Assembly (NCBI RefSeq): GCF_900162615.1
Contig: NZ_FUFN01000008.1
Coordinates: 124,001-188,000, forward strand
DNA length: 64,000 nt
Source of the DNA: Virgibacillus proomii
Lineage (GTDB): Bacteria; Bacillota; Bacilli; Bacillales; Amphibacillaceae
Direction: 5' to 3'
Shown here: positions 1 through 9,006 of the stretch, piece by piece
Numbering within the stretch: position 1 is the stretch's first letter
Layout: every line of letters starts with the position of its first letter
Notes under the pieces: model-generated
What the model saw: only the letters and a program-made list of their open reading frames with translations
The model's database searches: none
Told to the model about the DNA's origin: nothing
Position numbers and translations under genes: made by a program

Positions 1-1
1 T

Positions 2-1549
2 TCCTTAATTGCTTCAGCAATTTTGCTAGATAGCTACGTATTAAAGCGAGAACACAACACAGTAAAAGATAAAATAAGAAATGTTGCCCGAATGGTTGCA
101 AAGGATACTCGTGTCATTAATAAAGTTGAAGGAGATCCATTTGATCCAACCATACAGGAATATTCTAAAGAAGTAATGGAAGCAACAGGGGTTAGCTTTG
201 TAGTCGTACTTGATAATAATCTGATTAGGAAGTCTCATCCAGATGAAAGTGTAATTGGTCAAACCTTCTCCAATGTTAAAGATGCTAGTAAGGCCTTGGA
301 TGGTTCGGAACACTTTTCAACACATGTTGGAATTTTAGGAGAAGGTACCCGCTTTTTTACACCAATATGGGATGAAAATGGTGAGCAGATAGGAGTTGTA
401 TGTGTCGGTTATGTTCAGCAAACCATTAACCAAGAGCTGTGGAATGCTCGAAGAAATTTATATGTAGGATTAGGATTTGGTCTGTTTGTTGGAATTTTAG
501 GAGCTTTATATTTAGCACGCTATCTAAAAAGAGTGTTATTAGGTCTCGAGCCAAAACAGATTGTTGCACATATGAAAGAACGAGAAATTATTATCGATTC
601 TGTTAGTGAAGCAATCATTGCAGTAACTCCCCATCGAAAAATTCTCTTGCAAAATGTTAACTTTGCAAAACTCTTTAATAAAACGTTACTAACAGAAAAT
701 GCTACTAATAAAGGTTATCTTGATAAAAAAGTTTTTTCCTTAATTTTTGCTGAAGTTTTTAAAACGGAAAAACCTATTTCTAATCAGGTTACGGTTATTG
801 ATCATTTTGAGTTTATCGTTAATGTACAGCTTGTTTATATAAATAAACGAATATATGGTGCAGTTGCTACTTTATACGATCAATCCAAACTGCAGCATCT
901 TATCCGTGAACTGAGCGGCACAGAGCAATACATTGATTCATTGCGAGCACAGAACCACAAATTTATGAATCAGCTTCATACGATCTTGGGGTTAATTGAA
1001 TTAGAAAAATATCAGGAAGTTAATAACTTTGTCCGCGTGCTTAATAATAAATATCATCAAGAAATTGGCTTTATAACGGATAAAATTAAAAGTTCTGCCA
1101 TTGCGGGGTTTCTACTAGGAAAAACGAGTGAGTTAAATGAGCAAGGTGTAACATTAACCATTGATGCTGATTCTCATTTTCCAAATATTAAAATGGGTGA
1201 TATGCTCCATGATCTCCTATTATCAATCGGGATCTTATTAGATAATGCTAAAGAAGCATTGATAAATACAACAAGAAAACAAGTAGCTCTTTTTCTTTAC
1301 TATGATGAAGAAGAAGAAATCATTATCATTGAAGTAAAAGATACAGGTTCCGGAATTGAACCAGCAATAAGAGAAAAGATTTTTGAACGAGGATACTCAA
1401 CAAAGGGAGAAAATCGCGGCTATGGATTAGATGCCATTCGGTCCATCGTTACACATTATAAAGGATTGATTGAAGTCGAATCTAAAGTAGAAAAAGGAAG
1501 TTTATTTCACATAGAAATCCCCTTTAAACGGAGGAACATAGATGATTAA
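2..1549 (+). CDS. CitA/DcuS-type sensor histidine kinase (5' end outside window)
   Basis: Membrane sensor kinase of the citrate/C4-dicarboxylate (CitA, DcuS, MalK) type. The frame is open back to the window edge, so the true start and first membrane helix lie upstream; the TTG at 23 is not the start. In order: an extracytoplasmic sensor domain, a membrane helix near bases 460-530, a PAS-like region, a phosphoacceptor segment with NHKFMNQLH (His at about base 956) and a HATPase domain with the N-box LLDNAKEAL, DTGSGIEP and GYGLDAI. The last 8 bases overlap the response regulator gene, so the two are one operon. The neighbouring AEC permeases and hydroxyacid dehydrogenases suggest a dicarboxylate or hydroxyacid ligand; this is inferred. 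Confidence 0.92.
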   Translation, partial: SLIASAILLDSYVLKREHNTVKDKIRNVARMVAKDTRVINKVEGDPFDPTIQEYSKEVMEATGVSFVVVLDNNLIRKSHPDESVIGQTFSNVKDASKALDGSEHFSTHVGILGEGTRFFTPIWDENGEQIGVVCVGYVQQTINQELWNARRNLYVGLGFGLFVGILGALYLARYLKRVLLGLEPKQIVAHMKEREIIIDSVSEAIIAVTPHRKILLQNVNFAKLFNKTLLTENATNKGYLDKKVFSLIFAEVFKTEKPISNQVTVIDHFEFIVNVQLVYINKRIYGAVATLYDQSKLQHLIRELSGTEQYIDSLRAQNHKFMNQLHTILGLIELEKYQEVNNFVRVLNNKYHQEIGFITDKIKSSAIAGFLLGKTSELNEQGVTLTIDADSHFPNIKMGDMLHDLLLSIGILLDNAKEALINTTRKQVALFLYYDEEEEIIIIEVKDTGSGIEPAIREKIFERGYSTKGENRGYGLDAIRSIVTHYKGLIEVESKVEKGSLFHIEIPFKRRNIDD

Positions 1550-2264
1550 AGTTATTATAGTTGAAGATGACCCAATGGTTGCAACAATAAATCAACAATA
1601 TGTTGAAAGATCAAAAGGATTTGAAATTGTTGCTACAGTTGATAATATAAAAGAACTATGGAAAATGTTACAAGAAGTCACTCCCGATTTAATATTACTC
1701 GACGTTTATTTACCAGGAAAGACCGGCATTGACTTTGTACAAGAATTAAGACAAAAGCAAATTTCCATACCAATTATTATGATTACGGCAGCACATGATA
1801 TACCAACAATCAAAAAAGCTCTAGACTATGGTGTTATTGACTTTTTAATCAAACCTTTTTCATATGAGCGGTTTAAATTAGCAATTGAAAACTTTTTGCA
1901 ATACCACTCGCTTACCACTAAATTTGAAAAAGCAGATCAGAAAACATTAGATCAAATTTTAATGAAAGAAAGACAATCTAAAGCTTTTAATGAAAAAGGA
2001 ATCCTCTCATCCTTGCCTAAAGGACTATCTAAACTGACCATTAAAAAAATTTTAACAGCAGTTGAAAAGCAAAAGGAGCATTTCTCAACCGAGGATATAG
2101 CAAAAGAAGTTGAATTGTCGCGAATTTCTACAAGAAAGTATTTACAATTTTTAAATGAAATTGGCTACTTACGTGCAGAGTTAAAATATTTATCTGTTGG
2201 TCGTCCAATTATGATTTATCAAGTGATCCCGGAAAAAGAACAGCTTATTGCCGGTTTTAAATAA
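1542..2264 (+). CDS. CitB/DcuR-family response regulator
   Basis: Transcription regulator partnered with the overlapping sensor kinase. The receiver domain has the acidic pair EDD at residues 8-10, the phosphorylated Asp at about 54 (LLDVYLPG), Thr82 and Lys104. The C-terminal half carries a helix-turn-helix (TEDIAKEVELSRISTRKYL) and ends in GRPIMIYQV, as in the CitT/DctR/MalR group. The 240 aa length is normal. The ATG is preceded by GGAGG seven bases upstream, inside the end of the kinase gene. The likely target is one or both AEC/dehydrogenase operons that face it, but no operator can be assigned by eye. Confidence 0.92.
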   Translation: MIKVIIVEDDPMVATINQQYVERSKGFEIVATVDNIKELWKMLQEVTPDLILLDVYLPGKTGIDFVQELRQKQISIPIIMITAAHDIPTIKKALDYGVIDFLIKPFSYERFKLAIENFLQYHSLTTKFEKADQKTLDQILMKERQSKAFNEKGILSSLPKGLSKLTIKKILTAVEKQKEHFSTEDIAKEVELSRISTRKYLQFLNEIGYLRAELKYLSVGRPIMIYQVIPEKEQLIAGFK

Positions 2265-2322
2265 TCTTCCCCTACAGAGTTCGTAGCTCTCCAATTATGT
2301 TGACAAAATAAGATAAAAAGGC

Positions 2323-2362
2323 GCAGAAAAAATCCACTTTTCAGGAAGTGGATTTTTTCTGC
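2323..2362. terminator. bidirectional rho-independent terminator
   Basis: A perfect 17-bp stem (2323-2339 with 2346-2362) and a 6-base loop, with A/T-rich arms giving T runs on both strands. It lies between the convergent response regulator and dehydrogenase genes and probably serves both. Confidence 0.9.
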
Positions 2363-2379
2363 CTCTATGTTTAGTATTT

Positions 2380-3405
2380 TTAAGAAACAGCCTGGCTTTT
2401 TTCTGGTAGGGCTACTGCATTCGTCGTGCTTCCTTTCGTAATCGTTTCATGCAGATTTTCAAAGCTAGTTTCAATCATATTCGTTAGCGCCTCATCTGTA
2501 TTTGATCCGATATGTGGTGTAACTAAAACCCGTGGATACAAATCAATTAAAGCTTGAATGGTAGGATCTAATTTTTTACCATCATTAAATTGTTGGAAGA
2601 ATATTTCCTGTTCATTGGCAAATACATCTGTTGCAAAACCTTCGAGCTTATGAGATCGCAATGCTTTTAGAATAGCTTCATTATCCTGAAGCTCGCCTCT
2701 TGCTGTATTAATGAATATGGCACCATTTTTCATTTTTGAAATGAATTCATCATTTACCATTTTATCATTTTTACCTGGAAAATATGGTACATGCAAACTA
2801 ACAATATCACTTTCTCTTAATAATTCATCTAACTCCACGAATGTAACAACTTGTTTTGCTTCTTCACTTTGATATATATCATACCCCAGTACTTCGGCTC
2901 CGAGCCCACTAAACAATTGCGCCTCTGTCAAGCCAATTTTACCAGTACCAATAATACCTACTTTGCAATTTCTGATTTCTTTACTAAACATAACACTGTC
3001 GACCGTAAAATCTTTTTTAGATGTTTTATTGGTAGTATAAGCAGTATGTCTTAACAAAGACATAGCAAGTGTTAAAGATAATTCAGCAATTGCATTTGGT
3101 GAATAAGAAGGAACGCGTGCAACGTACATATCAAAATCAGCTGCTGCTTGCAAATCAATATGATTATAACCTACGGTGCGCGTAAATAAATACGTAACGC
3201 CATATTCTTTCATTTGCTGAATGTTTTTCCTGTCAGCTACACAATTTCCCCTAAGTAAAACAGCATCCATTCCTTTTGCTGTTTCGATATTTTCATGGGT
3301 TAGAAGCTCCTCGATCAGCGTTAGTTCAAAGTCATACTTATTTAGTTGATGAAAGAAAGGCACTTCATTTTCTCTTACTCCATAACAAACAACCTTAATT
3401 GTCAT
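2380..3405 (-). CDS. D-2-hydroxyacid dehydrogenase, D-lactate dehydrogenase type (copy 1)
   Basis: NAD-dependent dehydrogenase that should interconvert a 2-oxoacid and a D-2-hydroxyacid, most like D-lactate dehydrogenase. Visible: the segment PSYSPNAIAE typical of D-LDH, the Rossmann loop GIIGTGKIG, the catalytic Arg in NTARGELQD, an acidic residue in DVFANE and the catalytic His in TPHIGSNTDEAL. The 341 aa length matches the family. AGGAGA lies seven bases before the ATG. It is the second gene of an operon whose first gene is an AEC permease 72 bp upstream. A paralogue occurs at 4875-5894. Pyruvate/D-lactate is the likely substrate pair; malate-like acids are not excluded. Confidence 0.88.
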   Translation of the reverse strand: MTIKVVCYGVRENEVPFFHQLNKYDFELTLIEELLTHENIETAKGMDAVLLRGNCVADRKNIQQMKEYGVTYLFTRTVGYNHIDLQAAADFDMYVARVPSYSPNAIAELSLTLAMSLLRHTAYTTNKTSKKDFTVDSVMFSKEIRNCKVGIIGTGKIGLTEAQLFSGLGAEVLGYDIYQSEEAKQVVTFVELDELLRESDIVSLHVPYFPGKNDKMVNDEFISKMKNGAIFINTARGELQDNEAILKALRSHKLEGFATDVFANEQEIFFQQFNDGKKLDPTIQALIDLYPRVLVTPHIGSNTDEALTNMIETSFENLHETITKGSTTNAVALPEKSQAVS

Positions 3406-3477
3406 ATTATTATCTCCTTTTTCAATCTGAATACTTGGTATTTAATTAAAGTCATAGATTAGATGCAACTAGTTGTT

Positions 3478-4536
3478 TTAGCTAAATAAGTTTGTTGCAC
3501 TGATGAAATTTATGATAATAATCCAAATTGGTATCATCACAACAGCAGTAATCGTTGATAGCAATGATGCGTTCGACGCAAGCAATGCATCCTTATCAAA
3601 GCTGATGGCATAAGCTGCTGCCACAGTTGCAGTTGGAGTAGCCATCATAATAACTACAGTTCCAATCGAAATAGCACTCATTGTTAAAATTCCAGTTAGG
3701 GAAAGAATAGCTAACAGTACAAGATTAATAACTGGTACAAGAATAACTTTATTCGCACTATAGAATAGGGACGTACGATCTGTTATCGCTGTTTTGAAAT
3801 CGACGGAACCTAGTGTTGATCCAATTGCAAGCCAGGCAAGTGGTGAAGCTAAGCCTGCCAAATATCCCATTGGTTTAAATAGCCAAGGTGCAGTCTGGTC
3901 GATTCGTAAAAATGCAACTGTTGATATGGTACCATCGGCAGCTACTACACTGACCTGTGGTAAATAATCTTGAAACACCCAGATAAAAAGACCTAAAAAG
4001 GTAGCAATAACGATCGGATTTAAAAACATTTCTTTAATATTTTTGGCTTCCATCTTTAAGCCGCTCATTTTGATATATCCATAAGAATAAAGGAAAATAC
4101 GATAACCGATATTAAATATGGAAGCATATAACACTCCTTCTGCTCCGTAAATTGCTCCAACAATCGGTATCCCGAAGAATGTCGTTGATCCAAAAATAGT
4201 TAGTACACGTAATGTATCTTCTTTATCGCCTTTAAATTTAATGTACATTGGTTTCGATACAAGAATTAAAATAATATAAATTGCAATTCCCCAAATTAAA
4301 ATCCCCATACCTTCAGCTAATGATTCCTTGTCAATATCAGTCATAAATGCATTAAACGCAAGAGCAGGTAATGCTACTGACAATACAACTTTAGATAACA
4401 TTTTGCCAACTTGATCACTAAAAATATTCTTTTTTCGACAAAAATATCCTAATAAGATAATGAACATGGTTGATGTAATAGCACTAATTATATTCATATC
4501 AGTAAATGTAGTTTGAATAATTTCAAACACTTTCAT
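3478..4536 (-). CDS. AEC (auxin efflux carrier)-family transporter, copy 1
   Basis: Polytopic membrane permease of the AEC family (352 aa, about ten hydrophobic segments), which in Firmicutes includes malate and other organic-acid carriers such as MleP. Conserved family segments include FGIPIVGAIYG and MMATPTATVAAAYA near the C terminus. GGAGGAG lies six bases before the ATG. It is the first gene of an operon with the D-LDH-like dehydrogenase and has a Rex-like operator at its promoter, so it may export or exchange D-lactate or malate when NADH is high. The substrate is inferred. It is strongly similar to the copy at 5914-6972, with 98 identical bases in the middle. Confidence 0.87.
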   Translation of the reverse strand: MKVFEIIQTTFTDMNIISAITSTMFIILLGYFCRKKNIFSDQVGKMLSKVVLSVALPALAFNAFMTDIDKESLAEGMGILIWGIAIYIILILVSKPMYIKFKGDKEDTLRVLTIFGSTTFFGIPIVGAIYGAEGVLYASIFNIGYRIFLYSYGYIKMSGLKMEAKNIKEMFLNPIVIATFLGLFIWVFQDYLPQVSVVAADGTISTVAFLRIDQTAPWLFKPMGYLAGLASPLAWLAIGSTLGSVDFKTAITDRTSLFYSANKVILVPVINLVLLAILSLTGILTMSAISIGTVVIMMATPTATVAAAYAISFDKDALLASNASLLSTITAVVMIPIWIIIINFISATNLFS

Positions 4537-4559
4537 TGTTTTCTCCTCCAGATCTCCAT

Positions 4560-4579
4560 TTTGTGAAATATTTCACAAA
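4560..4579. promoter_or_regulatory. Rex-type operator (TTGTGAA-N4-TTCACAA)
   Basis: A perfect 20-bp palindrome whose core TTGTGAA-ATAT-TTCACAA matches the known consensus for Rex, the NADH/NAD+-sensing repressor of fermentation genes in Gram-positive bacteria. It begins four bases downstream of a -10 element (4584-4589, minus strand), so it covers the predicted transcription start, the expected place for a repressor. No such site precedes the second operon copy. Confidence 0.8.
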
Positions 4580-4583
4580 CTAT

Positions 4584-4612
4584 TGTATAGAAAAGCCGGC
4601 TATCTCTTACAA
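4584..4612 (-). promoter_or_regulatory. SigA-type promoter of the AEC1-dehydrogenase1 operon
   Basis: On the minus strand: -35 TTGTAA (4607-4612), a 17-base spacer and -10 TATACA (4584-4589), directly upstream of the Rex-like palindrome and the AEC gene start at 4536. Confidence 0.65.
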
Positions 4613-4778
4613 ACTCATCATAGAACATTTCTTGAAAGATAAAAATAATAGGTAACTAAACTAACTTATGTAATTTAAGTAAGTGAAATAGTGAGCAATG
4701 TTTTGTTTTTGTTTATACTCTGTTTCTTGTGCAAACTGTAAGGAGCAAATACAAAATGGGAAGAAGAAAATAAAATTA

Positions 4779-4837
4779 AGCCTCAAAGCTGAGTCGTAGT
4801 GCAATAATTAATCACCTGAATCAGAGTCTCTGAGGCT
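4779..4837 (-). terminator. possible terminator of the second AEC/dehydrogenase operon
   Basis: AGCCTCA (4779-4785) can pair with TGAGGCT (4831-4837), with more imperfect pairing inside. On the minus strand the stem is followed by a T-rich run. The stem is short and the loop long, so this is tentative. The 338 bp between the two operon copies also hold the Rex site and promoter of copy 1. Confidence 0.4.
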
Positions 4838-4874
4838 AACAGACTTTCTTTAAATGAGTTTTAGCTTAATTTGC

Positions 4875-5894
4875 TTATTTAATTATTTTTTCTGGTAATG
4901 GGATCGCATTTATGGTACTACCTTTTGTTAAAACATCATAGAAATTATCGAAACTGGTTTCAATCATGTTTCTCAATGCTTCATCCGTATTAGAACCAAT
5001 ATGAGGCGTCACCAGCACACGTGGATATAAATCGATTAATGCTTGAACAGTAGGGTCCAGCTTCTTTGTACCGTTAAACTTATGATTAAAGATATCTTTT
5101 TCATGAGCAAACACATCCGTTGCAAAAGCCTCTAATTTATTTGTTTTTAATGCCTTTAGGATAGCCCGATTATCTTGGAGCTCTCCCCTTGCTGTATTAA
5201 TGAGAATCGCACCGTCCTTCATTTTGGAAAGGAAAGCATCATTCACCATCTTATCGTTTTTTCCTGGAAAATAAGGAATGTGTAAGCTCACAATATCACT
5301 TTGTTTTAACAAATCCTCCATTTCCATAAATGTAACCAATTTCTTTGCTTCATCACTTTGAAAGATGTCATAACCGAGTACAGTTGCCCCTAAGCCTTTA
5401 AACAATTTAGCTTCTGTCAACCCAATCCTGCCAGTCCCAATAATACCCACCTTGCAATTTCTTACTTCTTTACTAAACATGAATGGATCAACGGTGAAGT
5501 CTCCATTAGCAGTTTTTGCAGTTGTATAAGCAGTGTGTCTTAATAAAGACAGGGCTAGTGACAATGCTAATTCGGCAATAGCATTTGGTGAATAAGAAGG
5601 AACTCGTGCTACATACATACCGAAATTTGCCGCTGCTTGCAAGTCAATATGATTGTAGCCAACAGTTCGTGTAAATATATATTTAACACCATATTCATAG
5701 AATTTCTCTATATTAATTCTATCCGCCGTACAATTGGCCCTTAACAAAACAGCATTCATCCCTTTTGCTGTTTCAATATTTTCATGGGTTAGCAGTTCCT
5801 CAATTAATTTTAATTTAAAATGATACTTATTTAATTGATGAAAGAAAGGTACTTCATTTTTTCTTACGCCATAACAAGCTACTTTTAATGTCAT
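4875..5894 (-). CDS. D-2-hydroxyacid dehydrogenase, D-lactate dehydrogenase type (copy 2)
   Basis: Paralogue of the dehydrogenase at 2380-3405 with the same landmarks: PSYSPNAIAE, GIIGTGRIG, NTARGELQD and TPHIGSNTDEAL. I start it at the second of two adjacent ATGs (5894), which gives 340 aa beginning MTLKVACYGV and matches the N terminus of copy 1; the open frame extends further but that extension has no counterpart. AAGGAG lies upstream. It begins 19 bp after the stop of the AEC copy 2 gene, so the pair is an operon. The two dehydrogenases differ at many positions, so the duplication is not very recent. Confidence 0.88.
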   Translation of the reverse strand: MTLKVACYGVRKNEVPFFHQLNKYHFKLKLIEELLTHENIETAKGMNAVLLRANCTADRINIEKFYEYGVKYIFTRTVGYNHIDLQAAANFGMYVARVPSYSPNAIAELALSLALSLLRHTAYTTAKTANGDFTVDPFMFSKEVRNCKVGIIGTGRIGLTEAKLFKGLGATVLGYDIFQSDEAKKLVTFMEMEDLLKQSDIVSLHIPYFPGKNDKMVNDAFLSKMKDGAILINTARGELQDNRAILKALKTNKLEAFATDVFAHEKDIFNHKFNGTKKLDPTVQALIDLYPRVLVTPHIGSNTDEALRNMIETSFDNFYDVLTKGSTINAIPLPEKIIK

Positions 5895-5913
5895 CATACA
5901 TGTCTCCTTAATT

Positions 5914-6972
5914 TTAACTGAATATTCCCATAGCACTAATGATATTAATGATAATAATCCAAAATGGAATCAGAATGATTGAGATAATCGTTGACAGTAA
6001 TGAAGCATTGGAAGCGAGTAATGCGTCTCTATCAAAGCTAATAGCATATGCAGCAGCTACGGTCGCCGTTGGTGTTGCCATCATAATGACAATCGTTCCT
6101 AAGGATAAATTGCTAATCGTTAAAATTTGTGTCATAGCCAGAATCGTAAGCAATACGATATTAATAACCGGCACAAGAATGACCTTATTAAAACTGTAGT
6201 ATAAAGAGGTTCGATTTGTTATTGCTGTTCTAAAGTCGACGGAACCGAGTGTTGCACCAATTGCCAGCCAGGCAAGCGGTGAAGCTAAATCAGCCAAATA
6301 AGTCATTGGTTGAAATAGCCATGGTGCTGTCTGATCAATCCGCAAAAATGCCACAGTTGTTGCTGTACCATCAGCAGCTACTACACTGACCTGTGGTAAA
6401 TAATCTTGAAACACCCAGATAAAAAGACCTAAAAAGGTAGCAATAACGATCGGATTTAAAAACATTTCTTTCATATTTTTCGCTTCCATCTTTAATCCGC
6501 TCATTTTAATATAGCCATAAGAATAAAGGAAAATCCGATAACCGATATTAAATATGGAAGCATATAGCACTCCCTCTGCTCCATAAATTGCTCCAACAAT
6601 TGGAATACCGAAGAAAGTTGTTGATCCAAAAATAGTAAGTACACGTAACGTATCTTCCCTGTCCCTTTTATATTTAAAATACATTGGCTTTGATACCAAA
6701 ATTAAAATAATGTAGATAACAATTCCCCAAACAAGAATACCCATTCCTTCCGATAAAGATTCCGCATCGATATCCTTCATGAAGGCATTAAAAGCAAGAG
6801 CTGGTAGAGCGACAACTAATACTACCCTTGATAGTGTTTTTCCTACCGTATCGCTAAAAATTTTTTGTTTGCGGCAGAAATAACCTAATAAGATGATGAA
6901 TAATGTCGAAGTAATTGCACTTACAATTTTTATATCTGTGAATGTCGCCTGAATTTCCTGTAATATATCCAT
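5914..6972 (-). CDS. AEC-family transporter, copy 2
   Basis: Paralogue of the AEC permease at 3478-4536: same length (352 aa), same order of hydrophobic segments and the same conserved motifs (FGIPIVGAIYG, MMATPTATVAAAYA). GGAGG lies six bases before the ATG. It heads the second AEC-dehydrogenase operon. The upstream region shows no Rex-like palindrome, so this copy is probably controlled differently. Bases 6374-6471 are identical to 3938-4035 of copy 1, more alike than the flanks, which suggests gene conversion. The substrate is unknown; an organic acid is likely. Confidence 0.87.
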   Translation of the reverse strand: MDILQEIQATFTDIKIVSAITSTLFIILLGYFCRKQKIFSDTVGKTLSRVVLVVALPALAFNAFMKDIDAESLSEGMGILVWGIVIYIILILVSKPMYFKYKRDREDTLRVLTIFGSTTFFGIPIVGAIYGAEGVLYASIFNIGYRIFLYSYGYIKMSGLKMEAKNMKEMFLNPIVIATFLGLFIWVFQDYLPQVSVVAADGTATTVAFLRIDQTAPWLFQPMTYLADLASPLAWLAIGATLGSVDFRTAITNRTSLYYSFNKVILVPVINIVLLTILAMTQILTISNLSLGTIVIMMATPTATVAAAYAISFDRDALLASNASLLSTIISIILIPFWIIIINIISAMGIFS

Positions 6973-7208
6973 ACATATCCTCCGTTACTATGTAGATTCT
7001 CCATTATCGCCGATGTTAGGATTTCTTCTTTCATTAATGAGGAGATAACATTTGGAAAATAATAAAATCCCAGAAGATTTAACTCAAAAGAATTTTTCCC
7101 TTTAAAGTACGTTTTATACAAAGATTTTTGACTAGATGAAAAAACTCTGCATTCTTTACTCTTGAAAAGTTTCAGGACAGTCTCATAAGTTGGATGAAAA
7201 ATCGGATA

Positions 7209-7238
7209 TTGGATAAATTTTTAAAATCCCTTTATAAT
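7209..7238 (+). promoter_or_regulatory. candidate promoter of the ABC exporter operon
   Basis: -35-like TTGGAT (7209-7214), an 18-base spacer and a perfect -10 TATAAT (7233-7238), about 38 bases before the GTG start. The 300 bp between 6972 and 7276 show no other feature I can name. Confidence 0.5.
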
Positions 7239-7275
7239 AGGTAGAAATTGCTTTACCTTCACGGAGGAGGTCAAC

Positions 7276-9006
7276 GTGAGAACAGTTTTAACTTTTTTAA
7301 AGCCGTATAAGCTACCTGCGATTGTAGCTTTTTTACTTATGCTCATTGAACTAGCTGTCGAGCTGTTACTTCCTTTTTTTCTTGGGAAGATGATTAATGA
7401 AGGTGTCGTTAATAAAGATTTAAACAACATCATCATGTGGGGAAGTATTATGATAGGACTTGCAATCATTGCCTTTATTGCTGGGATTATCAATTCTTTT
7501 TATGCTTCTCATGTGAGTTGGAGATTTGCCTATGATATGCGAGAAAAGTTGTTTGCCAAAATACAAGCATTTTCTTTTGCTAATTTAAATAAGTATCCAA
7601 CCTCGGGCTTAATGACAAGATTCACAAACGATATCCGGCAAATTCAAAATACGATTTATATGATATTAAGAATTATGTCCAAGGCACCATTGATTGTTGT
7701 AGGCGGTGTCATGATGGCATTTATCGTAAACGCTAAACTCGCAGTTATTTTTACAATTACGGTGCCATTATTAGTTGGTTTTATTTTATGGGTATTAAAG
7801 GTAGCTGGGCGTTTATTTAATCATGTGCAAAAAAGTGTAGATAAGGTAAACCAAGTAATGCAAGAAAACCTTGTTGGAATGCGTTTAATAAAAGCATTCT
7901 ATCGAAGAGATTATGAGGAACACCGGTTTATGGATGCAAATCGAACGCTCGCCAACCGAACTAGGATAGCCTTTCAATTTGTCGAGGCTTCAATGCCGGT
8001 TCTCTTATTTGTTATGAATCTTTCTCTTATTTTTATTATTTGGTTTGGCAATTCTCAAGTTATTGCCGGTACAGCAACTGTTGGTGATGTTGTTGCTATC
8101 ATTAACTACGCACTACGAGTATCTATGTCTATTTCTATGTTCACTTTTATTACGATGGCATTTTCCCGAATGAAGGCATCTACAGAGCGTGTCAGCGAGG
8201 TTCTATATACAGAAGATGTAAAAAATGAAAGTACTGTAGAGCCTGCTTCTGCTCCGATTCAGGATGGAGCTATTTCATTTAACAAGGTTTCGTTTATTTA
8301 TCCAGAAAACGATAAAGCGGTAATTAAAAATATCAGCTTTCATGTTGAAAAAGGGGAACGATTAGCCATAATGGGGGCTACCGGATCAGGGAAAACCTCC
8401 TTATTCCAGCTGATTCCACGACTTTATGATGTTACAAAAGGGAAGATCACCATTGATGAGAAAGAAATTACGGCTTATTCTTTGGAGAAATTACGAAATA
8501 GTATTGGCTATGTACCACAGTCTCCATTGTTATTCACTGGTTCCATCAAAGAAAATATTTCATGGGGAAAACCAGATGCCACGGATGAAGAAATTATTCA
8601 AGCTGCAAAAGATGCCCAAATTCATGAAACGATCATGAATTTAGAACAGCAATATGAAACGAAAGTAGGGCAAAAAGGGGTCAATTTATCTGGTGGTCAA
8701 AAACAACGAATTTCGATAGCTCGTGCATTAATTCGTCAACCGAAAATCCTGATGCTAGATGACAGCACTAGTGCTCTTGATTTAACTACAGAAGCAAAGC
8801 TTTTACAAGCGATTGAAAAATACAACAGTACAACATTAATGATCACCCAAAAAATAGCAACAGCTATCTCAGCTGATCGAATTCTTTTATTAGATGAAGG
8901 GAAAATTCTGGCTATAGGCTCCCATCAAACTTTATTAAAATCATGTGAGCTGTATCAAGAAATAGTGGCCTCCCAGTTTGGAAAGGAGTTTTCCTATGCT
9001 GAATAA
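7276..9006 (+). CDS. heterodimeric ABC multidrug exporter, subunit with degenerate ATP site
   Basis: Half-transporter with an N-terminal six-helix membrane domain and a C-terminal ATPase (576 aa). Walker A is GATGSGKTS and the signature is canonical LSGGQKQR. The residue after Walker B is Asp instead of the catalytic Glu (MLDDSTSALD) and the H-loop His is Gln (ITQKIAT). This is the pattern of the noncanonical partner in heterodimeric exporters such as BmrCD, LmrCD or YfiBC; its size fits YfiB best. The GTG start has GGAGG upstream. Its end overlaps the next gene by 11 bp, implying coupled translation. The drug substrate is unknown. Confidence 0.9.
   Translation: MRTVLTFLKPYKLPAIVAFLLMLIELAVELLLPFFLGKMINEGVVNKDLNNIIMWGSIMIGLAIIAFIAGIINSFYASHVSWRFAYDMREKLFAKIQAFSFANLNKYPTSGLMTRFTNDIRQIQNTIYMILRIMSKAPLIVVGGVMMAFIVNAKLAVIFTITVPLLVGFILWVLKVAGRLFNHVQKSVDKVNQVMQENLVGMRLIKAFYRRDYEEHRFMDANRTLANRTRIAFQFVEASMPVLLFVMNLSLIFIIWFGNSQVIAGTATVGDVVAIINYALRVSMSISMFTFITMAFSRMKASTERVSEVLYTEDVKNESTVEPASAPIQDGAISFNKVSFIYPENDKAVIKNISFHVEKGERLAIMGATGSGKTSLFQLIPRLYDVTKGKITIDEKEITAYSLEKLRNSIGYVPQSPLLFTGSIKENISWGKPDATDEEIIQAAKDAQIHETIMNLEQQYETKVGQKGVNLSGGQKQRISIARALIRQPKILMLDDSTSALDLTTEAKLLQAIEKYNSTTLMITQKIATAISADRILLLDEGKILAIGSHQTLLKSCELYQEIVASQFGKEFSYAE

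Noticed and set aside
6973..7208. second Rex site before AEC copy 2
   Set aside because: No TTGTGAA or TTCACAA half sites in this interval.
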